Shown: positions 32,640 through 39,572 of the stretch, piece after piece
Layout of the letters: each line of letters opens with the position of its first letter
Numbering within the stretch: the first letter of the stretch is position 1
NCBI GenBank assembly: GCA_024236495.1
Contig: JACKKJ010000005.1
Span: 120,254-184,253 of the forward strand
Length of the DNA stretch: 64,000 nt
From: Paracoccaceae bacterium
GTDB taxonomy: Bacteria > Pseudomonadota > Alphaproteobacteria > Rhodobacterales > Rhodobacteraceae
Reading direction: 5' to 3'
Notes under the pieces: model-generated
Told to the model about the DNA's origin: nothing
The model's database searches: none
Seen by the model: only the letters and a program-made list of their open reading frames with translations
Position numbers and translations under genes: made by a program

Positions 32640-34207
32640 GCCGCGGCCTCCCCGCTGACGCCGGCCATCAGAAGGCCAAGCTCGCGTTCGTTCGTCGTTC
32701 TGGGGTCGCGTTCGCCCATGATACGGCCGTCGAACATGACCGCGATGCGATCCGAAAGGCTCATGATCTCGTCCAGTTCGACGCTGACCAGCAACACGGC
32801 CTTGCCGGCATCGCGCAGTTCCACGATACGCTTGTGGATGAATTCGATCGCGCCGATATCCACGCCGCGCGTCGGCTGGCCCACAAGCAGCAGGTCGGGA
32901 TTTCGCTCGATCTCGCGGGCAAGGATGATCTTCTGCTGGTTCCCGCCAGAGAAGCTTTTCGCCTGAAGGGTCGGGATCGGCGGACGCACGTCGAAGCGTT
33001 CCATCTTGCCCTTGGTGTCCTCAAGGATCGCGTCGTTGTCCATCAGCCAGCGGTTCTTCTGATAGGCCGGGTCATGGTGATAGCCGAAGGCGGTGTTTTC
33101 CCAGGCTGTGAAATCCATGATCATCCCCAGGTGCTGGCGGTCTTCGGGGACGTGGCTGATACCCTGACGTCGCCGTGACTGCCCGTCCGAGAACTTTCCT
33201 GTCAGGTCCAGGCTTTCTCCGTTGAGGACGATGCTGCCGGTTCCGTCGGCGATGCCGCCCAGAACCTCAAGCAACTCCGTCTGTCCATTGCCCGCGACCC
33301 CCGCGATGCCCAGGATCTCGCCCGCGCGGATCGTCAGGTCGATCCCCTTGAGCCGCTCGACACCGTCGTCATCCCGCACGCGCAGATCCTTGACTTCCAG
33401 CACCGTGCGTCCGGGTTTCGCCTCTTCCTTCGGGACATGCAGCAGCACCTTGCGCCCGACCATCAGTTCGGCCAGTTCCTCGGGGCTGGTTCCTGCGGTC
33501 CGGACCGTCGCCGTCATCTCCCCCCGGCGCATGACGCTGACGGTGTCGGTGATTTCCATGATCTCGCGCAGCTTGTGGGTGATCAGGATCACCGTCTTTC
33601 CCTGTTCCTTCAGGTTGCGCAGGATGCGGAACAGATGATCGGCCTCGGCCGGGGTCAGGACGCCGGTCGGTTCATCGAGGATCAGGATGTCGGCATGGCG
33701 GTAAAGCGCCTTGAGGATCTCGACGCGCTGCTGGTGACCGACCGACAGCTCCTCGATCACGGCATCGGGCTCAACCTCAAGCTCGTATTCTTCAGCAAGT
33801 TCGGCCAGCACCTTGCGCGCCTTGGCCAGCGAGGGGCGCAGAAGCGCGCCATCCTCGGCCCCAAGGATCACGTTTTCGAGGACGGAGAAATTCTGGACCA
33901 GCTTGAAGTGCTGGAAGACCATTCCGATGCCGGCGCGGATGGCCGCCTGGCTGTCGGGAATGGCGGTAGGCTGGCCGTTAATCAGGACTTCACCCGCGTC
34001 GGCCTTGTAAAACCCGTAGAGGATCGACATCAGCGTGGACTTGCCTGCGCCGTTTTCGCCGATGATGCCGTGGATCGAACCCTTGGCGACCTGAATCGAA
34101 ATGTCCTTGTTGGCCTGAACCGGGCCGAATGCCTTGGAGATGCCACGCAGCTCTATTGCAAAGGGGGCGGCAGTTTCCTGCCGCCCCGAAGCGTTCCCGC
34201 CCGTCAT
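32636..34207 (-). CDS. BMP-type nucleoside ABC transporter ATP-binding protein (two ATPase domains)
   Basis: 523 residues with tandem nucleotide-binding domains. The N-terminal domain has Walker A GENGAGKSTLMS, signature LSVGHQQRVEILKAL and Walker B ILILDEPTGVLTP; the C-terminal domain has a degenerate Walker A GVAGNGQTELLEVLG and signature FSGGNQQKIILAREI. This layout is standard for nucleoside/ribose-type importers. The ATG overlaps the stop of the binding-protein gene (TGATG), and a strong hairpin lies inside its first 15 codons. Confidence 0.94.
   Translation of the reverse strand: MTGGNASGRQETAAPFAIELRGISKAFGPVQANKDISIQVAKGSIHGIIGENGAGKSTLMSILYGFYKADAGEVLINGQPTAIPDSQAAIRAGIGMVFQHFKLVQNFSVLENVILGAEDGALLRPSLAKARKVLAELAEEYELEVEPDAVIEELSVGHQQRVEILKALYRHADILILDEPTGVLTPAEADHLFRILRNLKEQGKTVILITHKLREIMEITDTVSVMRRGEMTATVRTAGTSPEELAELMVGRKVLLHVPKEEAKPGRTVLEVKDLRVRDDDGVERLKGIDLTIRAGEILGIAGVAGNGQTELLEVLGGIADGTGSIVLNGESLDLTGKFSDGQSRRRQGISHVPEDRQHLGMIMDFTAWENTAFGYHHDPAYQKNRWLMDNDAILEDTKGKMERFDVRPPIPTLQAKSFSGGNQQKIILAREIERNPDLLLVGQPTRGVDIGAIEFIHKRIVELRDAGKAVLLVSVELDEIMSLSDRIAVMFDGRIMGERDPRTTNERELGLLMAGVSGEAAA
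34164..34187 (-). promoter_or_regulatory. Intra-operon hairpin at the bmp/ATPase junction
   Basis: On the minus strand GGGGCGGCAG-GAAA-CTGCCGCCCC forms a perfect 10-bp stem with a GAAA tetraloop, followed by C and TTT. It lies at codons 7-14 of the ATPase gene, just after the bmp stop. It could partially terminate or protect the 3' end of bmp mRNA, giving more binding protein than transporter. Confidence 0.55.
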
Positions 34208-35208
34208 CAGAAGGACGCAGCCGGGCAGGTATTGTCGGTCATGTAGTCGTGGACCTGCAGTTCGCCCGACTTGATCTTCCCTGCGGCGTCATCGACGGCG
34301 GCCGCCATTTCGGGCGTCACAAGGGATGCGTTGTTTTCATCCATCGCATATCCGACGCCGTCATTGGCCAGACCCATGACCTTCACGACGCCGGTTTCAA
34401 GATCGGTGCCTGCTGCGAACGCTTCGTAGACGGCGTTGTCCACGCGCTTGAGCATCGAGGTCAAGACCTTGCCGGGGTGCAGGTGGTTCTGGTTGCTGTC
34501 CACGCCGATCGAAAGAATGCCTTCGTCGGCAGCGGACTGAAGCACGCCGATACCGGTGCCGCCCGCAGCGGCATAGATCACATCGGCACCCTGCGCCTTC
34601 TGCGCCTTGGCAAGTTCCGCGCCCTTGACAGGGTCGTTCCAGGCCGAAGGCGTGGTGCCGGTCATGTTCATGACCACCGTCGCATCGGGGTTCACGGCCT
34701 TCACGCCCTGCGCATAGCCGCAGCCGAACTTTCGGATCAGCGGAATGTCCATGCCGCCGATGAAACCCACCGTGCCGGTCTTGGAGGCAAGGGCCGCCAT
34801 CATGCCGACAAGGTACGAGCCCTCATGTTCGTTGAAGGCGACCTGAAGGATGTTCGGCGCGTCCAGCCAATCGACGTCAATGATCGCGAACTTGGTGTCG
34901 GGGAAGTCGGGCGCGACTTTTGCCAGCACGTCGCCAAAGGCGAAACCGGTCATGACGACGGGGTTGGACCCGGCTTCTGCCAGACGGCGCAGCGCCTGCT
35001 CGCGCTGGGCTTCCGACTGCATTTCCAGTTCCTTGTAGGACCCGCCGGTTTCTGCCTTCCAGCGTTCCGCCCCGTTGAATGCAGCTTCGTTGAACGATTT
35101 GTCGAACTTTCCGCCAAGGTCGTAGATGATGGCCGGATCGGCCAGCGCCACGCCCGAGGTCAGCGCCAGCGCAGCGGCCGCGCCAAGGAATTTGGTCATG
35201 AGGGTCAT
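34207..35208 (-). CDS. BMP family nucleoside-binding lipoprotein/periplasmic protein
   Basis: 333 residues. A signal peptide (MTKFLGAAAALALTSGVALA) without a Cys suggests a soluble periplasmic protein. The BMP hallmark IYDLGGKFDKSFNEAAFNGA begins the mature chain, followed by IIDVDWLDAPNI, VGFIGGMDIPLIRKFGCGYA and GVDSNQNHLHPGKVLTSMLK. Family members bind purine or pyrimidine nucleosides (PnrA, BmpA). The ATG at 35208 has GGGAGAAA upstream; a second in-frame ATG lies three codons later. First gene of the four-gene operon. Confidence 0.93.
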   Translation of the reverse strand: MTLMTKFLGAAAALALTSGVALADPAIIYDLGGKFDKSFNEAAFNGAERWKAETGGSYKELEMQSEAQREQALRRLAEAGSNPVVMTGFAFGDVLAKVAPDFPDTKFAIIDVDWLDAPNILQVAFNEHEGSYLVGMMAALASKTGTVGFIGGMDIPLIRKFGCGYAQGVKAVNPDATVVMNMTGTTPSAWNDPVKGAELAKAQKAQGADVIYAAAGGTGIGVLQSAADEGILSIGVDSNQNHLHPGKVLTSMLKRVDNAVYEAFAAGTDLETGVVKVMGLANDGVGYAMDENNASLVTPEMAAAVDDAAGKIKSGELQVHDYMTDNTCPAASF

Positions 35209-35231
35209 CGGTTTCTCCCGGTTCCATTATT

Positions 35232-35253
35232 CGGCCCCCCGTTCCGGGGGCCG
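35232..35253 (-). promoter_or_regulatory. Hairpin in the bmp leader
   Basis: CGGCCCCC / GGGGGCCG, an 8-bp perfect stem with a 6-base loop, lies between the predicted promoter and the bmp ribosome site. No T run follows, so it may affect mRNA stability or translation rather than termination. Confidence 0.4.
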
Positions 35254-35290
35254 CCCGCCAATTGCGGGGCGATCGCTTGCGGATCATCCA

Positions 35291-35321
35291 AGATTAGTGC
35301 GGAGTCGCGACAAAGGGTCAA
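35291..35321 (-). promoter_or_regulatory. Predicted promoter of the BMP operon
   Basis: Minus strand TTGACC (35316-35321) and TAATCT (35291-35296) spaced 19 bp, or ACTAAT (35293-35298) spaced 17 bp, about 85 bases before the bmp start. Confidence 0.45.
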
Positions 35322-35350
35322 TAGCAATGTGCGCGCCGGGCCGCACCGTT

Positions 35351-35366
35351 TTGACCTTTTGGTCAG
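35351..35366. promoter_or_regulatory. RutR-like operator upstream of the BMP operon
   Basis: TTGACCTTTTGGTCAG contains the perfect dyad TGACC-N4-GGTCA. It closely matches the RutR consensus TTGACCANNTGGTCAA known from E. coli, where RutR senses uracil. It lies about 145 bases upstream of bmp and 30 bp upstream of the predicted -35 box, whose own TTGACC could serve as a second half-site. Confidence 0.5.
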
Positions 35367-35380
35367 GCAAGTTGACGGTT

Positions 35381-35794
35381 TCAGGGCGTTTGACGCGACA
35401 TGACCAGCGCGTCGGTCCGGGTGCCATCGAAGCGGACATAATAGCCGCGTCGTCTTCCGGAAACCTCGAATCCGCCGGATCGGTAAAGAGCGATGGCCGC
35501 TTCGTTGTCCGCAGAGACCTCAAGAAATGCCACTTCGGCACCGCGCCGCGCAACCTCGTCCAGGAACGCCGCCAGAAGGTTGCGGCCGGTGCCCCGTCGC
35601 CGCGCCGTGGCTTCGACCGCGATGGTCAGAAGTTCGGCCTCGTCCGCGATGACGCGGCCCAGAACGAAGCCCGCCGCTTCGACGATGACGAATGTGTCGC
35701 CGCGCGCAAGAAGGTCGGCGAATTCCGTTTCGCTCCAGGGGCGCGGAACGGTGAAGGCCGCCGCATGGATGCGCGCGAGGTCGCCGGGCGTCAT
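35381..35794 (-). CDS. rimI: Ribosomal protein S18 alanine N-acetyltransferase-like (GNAT)
   Basis: 137-residue GNAT acetyltransferase. The acetyl-CoA pyrophosphate loop is ARRRGTGRNLLAAFLDE and the C-terminal part has FLEVSADNEAAIALYRSGGF and YYVRFDG, the RimI pattern. The start overlaps the stop of tsaB (ATGA), the common tsaB-rimI pairing, which supports the name. The upstream frame in the longer ORF is not coding. Confidence 0.88.
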   Translation of the reverse strand: MTPGDLARIHAAAFTVPRPWSETEFADLLARGDTFVIVEAAGFVLGRVIADEAELLTIAVEATARRRGTGRNLLAAFLDEVARRGAEVAFLEVSADNEAAIALYRSGGFEVSGRRRGYYVRFDGTRTDALVMSRQTP

Positions 35795-36447
35795 GGCAGG
35801 ATGCGCGGCGCGACATCGCGCGAAGGCGCGGCATCGGCCGGGCGAAGGTAGAGGGGGGCAGGGCGGGTCGCGGTGCTGAAACGGCGCAGCGCGGCAATAT
35901 GGGCGATGGCGGCGGGCAGGCTGTGGACCGGCGCGGCTGGCTGGCCGGCGCATCGGTCCGCGATCTCCTCGGCGCGATGGCCGATGCACAGCGGCTCGGC
36001 GCGGGCAGGGATCGCAGGAAGGGTGTCGATGTCGCACAGGACGGGCCGGGTGCCGTCGAAGGTGCCAAAGGTCTGTAGATAGAGCCTGCCCTGCCGTGCG
36101 TCGATGCTTGCCACCCGGACGCCTGGGATGCCATGCGCCAGCGCCTCGAGCCCGGAGATACCGATCGCAGGCACACCCAGGCCCAAAGCCAGGCCACGGG
36201 CGGTCGCCACGGCGATCCGCACCCCTGTGAAGTTGCCCGGCCCGATTCCGACGCCGATGGCCGACAGGTCACGCCAGCCCACGTCGGCGCTGGCCAGCAG
36301 GTCCTCAAGCAGCGGCACGAGTCGCTCGGCCTGCCCCTTGTCCATCGGTTCAGTGGCCTCGACGAGGATCCGGTCGCCTTGCAGCAAAGCGGCCGCGCAA
36401 TGCGCGGCCGATGTGTCGAAGCCGATAATCAGGGGTTCAGGCCGCAA
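35791..36447 (-). CDS. tsaB: tRNA threonylcarbamoyladenosine biosynthesis protein TsaB
   Basis: 218 residues of the ASKHA-like TsaB family: N-terminal LIIGFDTSAAHCAAALLQGD and the GIGPGNFTGVRIAVATARGL signature. TsaB scaffolds TsaD in making the t6A modification at position 37 of ANN-decoding tRNAs. It overlaps the Nfu-like gene upstream by 11 bases and rimI downstream by 4, forming a tight cluster. Confidence 0.93.
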   Translation of the reverse strand: MRPEPLIIGFDTSAAHCAAALLQGDRILVEATEPMDKGQAERLVPLLEDLLASADVGWRDLSAIGVGIGPGNFTGVRIAVATARGLALGLGVPAIGISGLEALAHGIPGVRVASIDARQGRLYLQTFGTFDGTRPVLCDIDTLPAIPARAEPLCIGHRAEEIADRCAGQPAAPVHSLPAAIAHIAALRRFSTATRPAPLYLRPADAAPSRDVAPRILP

Positions 36448-36997
36448 CGGGCCGTACCTCGACCACTTCGGGAATGTAGTGGCGCAAGAGGTTTTCGATC
36501 CCCATCTTCAGCGTCAGCGTCGAAGACGGGCAGCCCGCGCAGGCGCCCTGCATGTGCAGATAGACGATGCCCCGGTCGAACCCGTGGAACGTGATGTCGC
36601 CCCCGTCCTGCGCCACGGCCGGGCGCACGCGGGTATCCAGCAGTTCCTTGATCTGGCGTACGATATCCCCATCCGGCCCGTCATGGGCCGCATGGGCACT
36701 TTCGCGCCGCTCGCCCTCTATCGCCGGGCGTCCGGATTGGTAGTGTTCCATGATGGCGCCAAGGACCGCTGGTTTGATGTGGTCCCACTCGACCCCGTCG
36801 GCCTTCGTCACGGTAACGAAATCGGTGCCAAGGAAGACGCCCGTGACGCCCTCGACCGTGAAGATCCGCGTCGCGAGTGGCGAAGTCGCCGCCGTATCAG
36901 GGGCGGGAAAGTCCGCCGTTCCCATGTCCAGCACCGACTGGCCAGGCAGGAACTTGAGGGTGGCCGGGTTCGGGGTGGATTCGGTCTGGATGAACAT
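36437..36997 (-). CDS. Nfu-type iron-sulfur cluster scaffold/carrier protein
   Basis: 186 residues. The N-terminal Nfu_N domain starts MFIQTESTPNPATLKFLPGQ and the C-terminal NifU-like domain carries the cluster-binding CxxC in GACAGCPSSTLTLKMGIENL. It transfers [4Fe-4S] clusters to apo-proteins such as aconitase or SdhB-type enzymes. GGAGA precedes the ATG at 36997; the longer ORF is not supported. Confidence 0.94.
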   Translation of the reverse strand: MFIQTESTPNPATLKFLPGQSVLDMGTADFPAPDTAATSPLATRIFTVEGVTGVFLGTDFVTVTKADGVEWDHIKPAVLGAIMEHYQSGRPAIEGERRESAHAAHDGPDGDIVRQIKELLDTRVRPAVAQDGGDITFHGFDRGIVYLHMQGACAGCPSSTLTLKMGIENLLRHYIPEVVEVRPVAA

Positions 36998-37082
36998 TTG
37001 AAGTCTCCGACTGTTCCAGTCGGATATGCGCCTCGTGCCGGGACAAGTCAAGGCGACGGCGCGCGCGGGGCCTGACTGGGCT

Positions 37083-37538
37083 TCAGGTGATGGCCTCCAG
37101 CCGCTCCTTGGAAAGCTCGCCGGGTACGATGGTGATCGGGATCGGCAGGTTGCCGGACGCCCGCGACATTTGCGTGACAAGCGGCCCGGGGCCGGATTTG
37201 TCGGTGCCTGCACCAAGCACGAGCACGCCAATTTCTGAATCCTCGCGAATCAGGTCGAGGATTTCGTTCACCGGCTCGCCTTCGCGGATCACCAGTTCGG
37301 GGTTCACGCCTTGCCGGTCGCGCATCCATTTCGCGAAGACCTCGAAATGCGCCTCGATCCGCTCTCGTGTCTCGGCGCGCATGATGTCGGCAACGCCAAC
37401 CCAGTGCTGGAATTCGTCCGGCGGGATGACGGCCAGAATCGTAACCCCTCCGCCGGTATGTGCCGCACGCAACGCCGCAAAGCGCATCGCGTTCAGGCAT
37501 TCACGACTGTCATCAAGAACGACAAGAAACTTGCGCAT
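37083..37538 (-). CDS. Universal stress protein (UspA family)
   Basis: 151 residues with the Usp Rossmann-like fold: MRKFLVVLDDSRECLNAMRF at the N-terminus and the C-terminal ATP-type region VLVLGAGTDKSGPGPLVTQM followed by ASGNLPIPITIVPG. The pattern GAGTDKSGPGPLV is a variant of the G-2x-G-9x-G(S/T) nucleotide site. AGGAGA precedes the ATG. It is divergent from the polysaccharide locus and 85 bases downstream of the Nfu-like start, in its own unit. Confidence 0.9.
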   Translation of the reverse strand: MRKFLVVLDDSRECLNAMRFAALRAAHTGGGVTILAVIPPDEFQHWVGVADIMRAETRERIEAHFEVFAKWMRDRQGVNPELVIREGEPVNEILDLIREDSEIGVLVLGAGTDKSGPGPLVTQMSRASGNLPIPITIVPGELSKERLEAIT

Positions 37539-37634
37539 GATGTCTCCTTCAAGCGTGGCGATCATGGCGGGTCTCATGGGTTCTGGCAACCGGGTCGCAC
37601 CGGGACATGCGTTAGGGCTTTGGAAAGCATCTTC

Positions 37635-38306
37635 GTGATCCACTCAGCAATCACGGTGGGGCAGAAGGAGGGCGGTCTGGCCAAACGTCTATTCGACCTT
37701 GGGTTTGCCCTGGTGCTGCTGCCGTTCCTGCTGCCCGTGATGGCGCTTGTCTGTCTGGCGATCCTGATGCTTGACGGCCGCCCCGTCCTTTTTGCAGGCG
37801 AACGAATGTGCGCGCCTGACCGGGCCTTTACCTTGTGGAAATTCCGCACGATGCGACCGGGCGGCGGCGATGGCTTTGCGACGGGCGGTGACAAACTTGG
37901 GCGGATCACGCCCCTTGGGGACATCTTGCGGCGAACCCGCCTGGATGAACTGCCCCAGCTTTTTCACATCCTCTCCGGAAAGATGAGCTTTGTCGGCCCG
38001 CGCCCGCCGCTTCGCCGCTATGTCTGCGAACGGCCAGACCTTTACGCGCATGTCCTACGCTGCAAGCCGGGCGTCACGGGGCTGGCCACCTTGCGGTTTC
38101 ACGCGCGGGAGGCGCGGATGCTGGCTGCCTGCCGCACGGTCGGGGAAAGCGATCGCGTCTACCGCCTGCATTGCCTTCCCGCCAAGGCACGGCTTGACCT
38201 GTTCTATGCGCGCAAGCGGTCGCTTTGCCTCGACATCGCGATCATCGCGGCGACGGTCGGCTCGGTTCTCCGGTCCGAAGGGTTTCGGGGCTTAACCCGC
38301 CGGTAA
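37635..38306 (+). CDS. Polyprenyl-phosphate sugar-phosphate transferase (short PglC/WcaJ-C type)
   Basis: About 223 residues. One N-terminal hydrophobic hairpin (LVLLPFLLPVMALVCLAILM) is followed by the catalytic region: WKFRTMRPGGGDGFATGGDK, RRTRLDELPQLFHILSGKMS, FVGPRPPLRRYV and KPGVTGLATLRF. These are the marks of monotopic phosphoglycosyl transferases, which move a sugar-1-phosphate from a nucleotide sugar to undecaprenyl phosphate and start surface glycan synthesis. Start at GTG 37635 with GGAAAG upstream; GTG 37656 is an alternative. First gene of the polysaccharide locus. Confidence 0.9.
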   Translation: MIHSAITVGQKEGGLAKRLFDLGFALVLLPFLLPVMALVCLAILMLDGRPVLFAGERMCAPDRAFTLWKFRTMRPGGGDGFATGGDKLGRITPLGDILRRTRLDELPQLFHILSGKMSFVGPRPPLRRYVCERPDLYAHVLRCKPGVTGLATLRFHAREARMLAACRTVGESDRVYRLHCLPAKARLDLFYARKRSLCLDIAIIAATVGSVLRSEGFRGLTRR

Positions 38307-38325
38307 GCACGATGCGTCTATCGAT

Positions 38326-38341
38326 TCCCCTCGAGAGGGGA
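38326..38341 (+). promoter_or_regulatory. Inverted repeat covering a ribosome binding site
   Basis: TCCCCTCGAGAGGGGA directly overlaps the GAGGGGAG Shine-Dalgarno of the next gene, eight bases before the ATG. Folding would give a 6-bp stem with a CGAG loop and hide the ribosome site. Confidence 0.45.
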
Positions 38342-38348
38342 GCACAAG

Positions 38349-39572
38349 ATGCAAGGAACCGGCAGAAGTGTCAGATCTTTCGCAACGGTCAGGGCGCGCC
38401 GGGCGCAAACCGGACCGATCTTTGCCTCGCTCTTGCGCGCTCTGGCCGGCAGGGGTGCGCGGGGGCGGCGATCCGATACTGCGGCAACTGACGTAGAGGC
38501 AATCCTTGGTCGAAAGCTGGGGGCTGGGTTGCATCCGCCGGACGCCCCGTTTCGCGGCCAGAGCATCCTGGTCACCGGCGCGGGCGGTTGCATCGGACGC
38601 GAGATCTGCCGCCAGGTGATGCGCCTCGCGCCGGCCAGGCTGGTGTTGTTCGACCTGAGCGAAGCCGCGCTTTACGAGGCCCTGCGCGGCCTTTGTGCGC
38701 TGCCTCAGGCAGGCGAGGTTGAAATCGTGCCGGTCATCGGTTCGGTGACGGATGGGGATGCCGTGCTGCACACCCTGCGCGCCCAGGAGGTCGGCATTGT
38801 CCTGCATGCGGCGGCCTACAAGCATGTTCCGCTGGTGGAGGCCAATCCACGCGCCGGGCTTCAGACCAACACGCTTGGCACCCTGACGGTCGCGCGAAAG
38901 TCCCGCGAGGCCGGTGTGGCGCGTTTTGTCCTGATCTCCACGGACAAGGCCGTCCGGCCAGAGAGCGTTCTTGGCGTGTCCAAGTTCCTGGCCGAATGCG
39001 CCGTGCTTGATCTGGCGTCGCGGCCGGGGACGACGGTCTTTTCCGCAGTCCGTTTCGGCAATGTCTACGGGTCGTCGGGATCTGTTGTCCCGCTGTTTCT
39101 CGACCAGATCGCTCAAGGGGGGCCGGTGACCGTCACCGATCCGGATGCGACGCGCTACTTCATGTCCGTGGAACAGGCAGTCTCGCTTGTCCTCTGGGCC
39201 GCCGCCATTGCGCGCGGGGGCGAGGTCTTCGTGCTCGACATGGGTGTTCCGGTCTCCATCGGCGATCTTGCAAGGCGGCTGATCGCGGCGGCGGCCCCGA
39301 AGGGCGTCGACATCGGCATCAGGGTTACCGGGCTTCGCCCGGGCGAAAAGAAGCACGAGGCGCTGTGCCAGCCAGGGTCCGCCCTGCCGACCGAGGTGCC
39401 CGGTATCTGGCAAGCGCGCGATCCGCTGCCCAGCCAGATCGAGATTGCCGCAGCATTGCGCGACCTGGCGCGCGCGGTGTGCGGCGACGATGCCCTGCTG
39501 CAGTCAGTCCTGACGCGGTGGCGCACGTCGCCGGACCCGGTGGTCTTGTCAGCCTCGGGGGCGGCCGGATGA
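38349..39572 (+). CDS. Nucleotide-sugar 4,6-dehydratase/epimerase (CapD/FlaA1-like, no membrane domain)
   Basis: 407 residues. About 65 basic N-terminal residues precede a Rossmann SDR: ILVTGAGGCIGREICRQVMR (about 73-92), LHAAAYKHVPLVEANPRAG, LISTDKAVRPESVLGVSKFL (about 196-215), AVRFGNVYGSSGSVVPLF and a C-terminal TGLRPGEKKHEAL. The closest pattern is the FlaA1/CapD/WbpM family, which makes 4-keto-6-deoxy sugars from UDP-GlcNAc; the long-form membrane domain is missing. The Tyr (or Met) of the xxxK motif reads Leu here. The stop overlaps the next start (ATGA). Confidence 0.88.
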   Translation: MQGTGRSVRSFATVRARRAQTGPIFASLLRALAGRGARGRRSDTAATDVEAILGRKLGAGLHPPDAPFRGQSILVTGAGGCIGREICRQVMRLAPARLVLFDLSEAALYEALRGLCALPQAGEVEIVPVIGSVTDGDAVLHTLRAQEVGIVLHAAAYKHVPLVEANPRAGLQTNTLGTLTVARKSREAGVARFVLISTDKAVRPESVLGVSKFLAECAVLDLASRPGTTVFSAVRFGNVYGSSGSVVPLFLDQIAQGGPVTVTDPDATRYFMSVEQAVSLVLWAAAIARGGEVFVLDMGVPVSIGDLARRLIAAAAPKGVDIGIRVTGLRPGEKKHEALCQPGSALPTEVPGIWQARDPLPSQIEIAAALRDLARAVCGDDALLQSVLTRWRTSPDPVVLSASGAAG

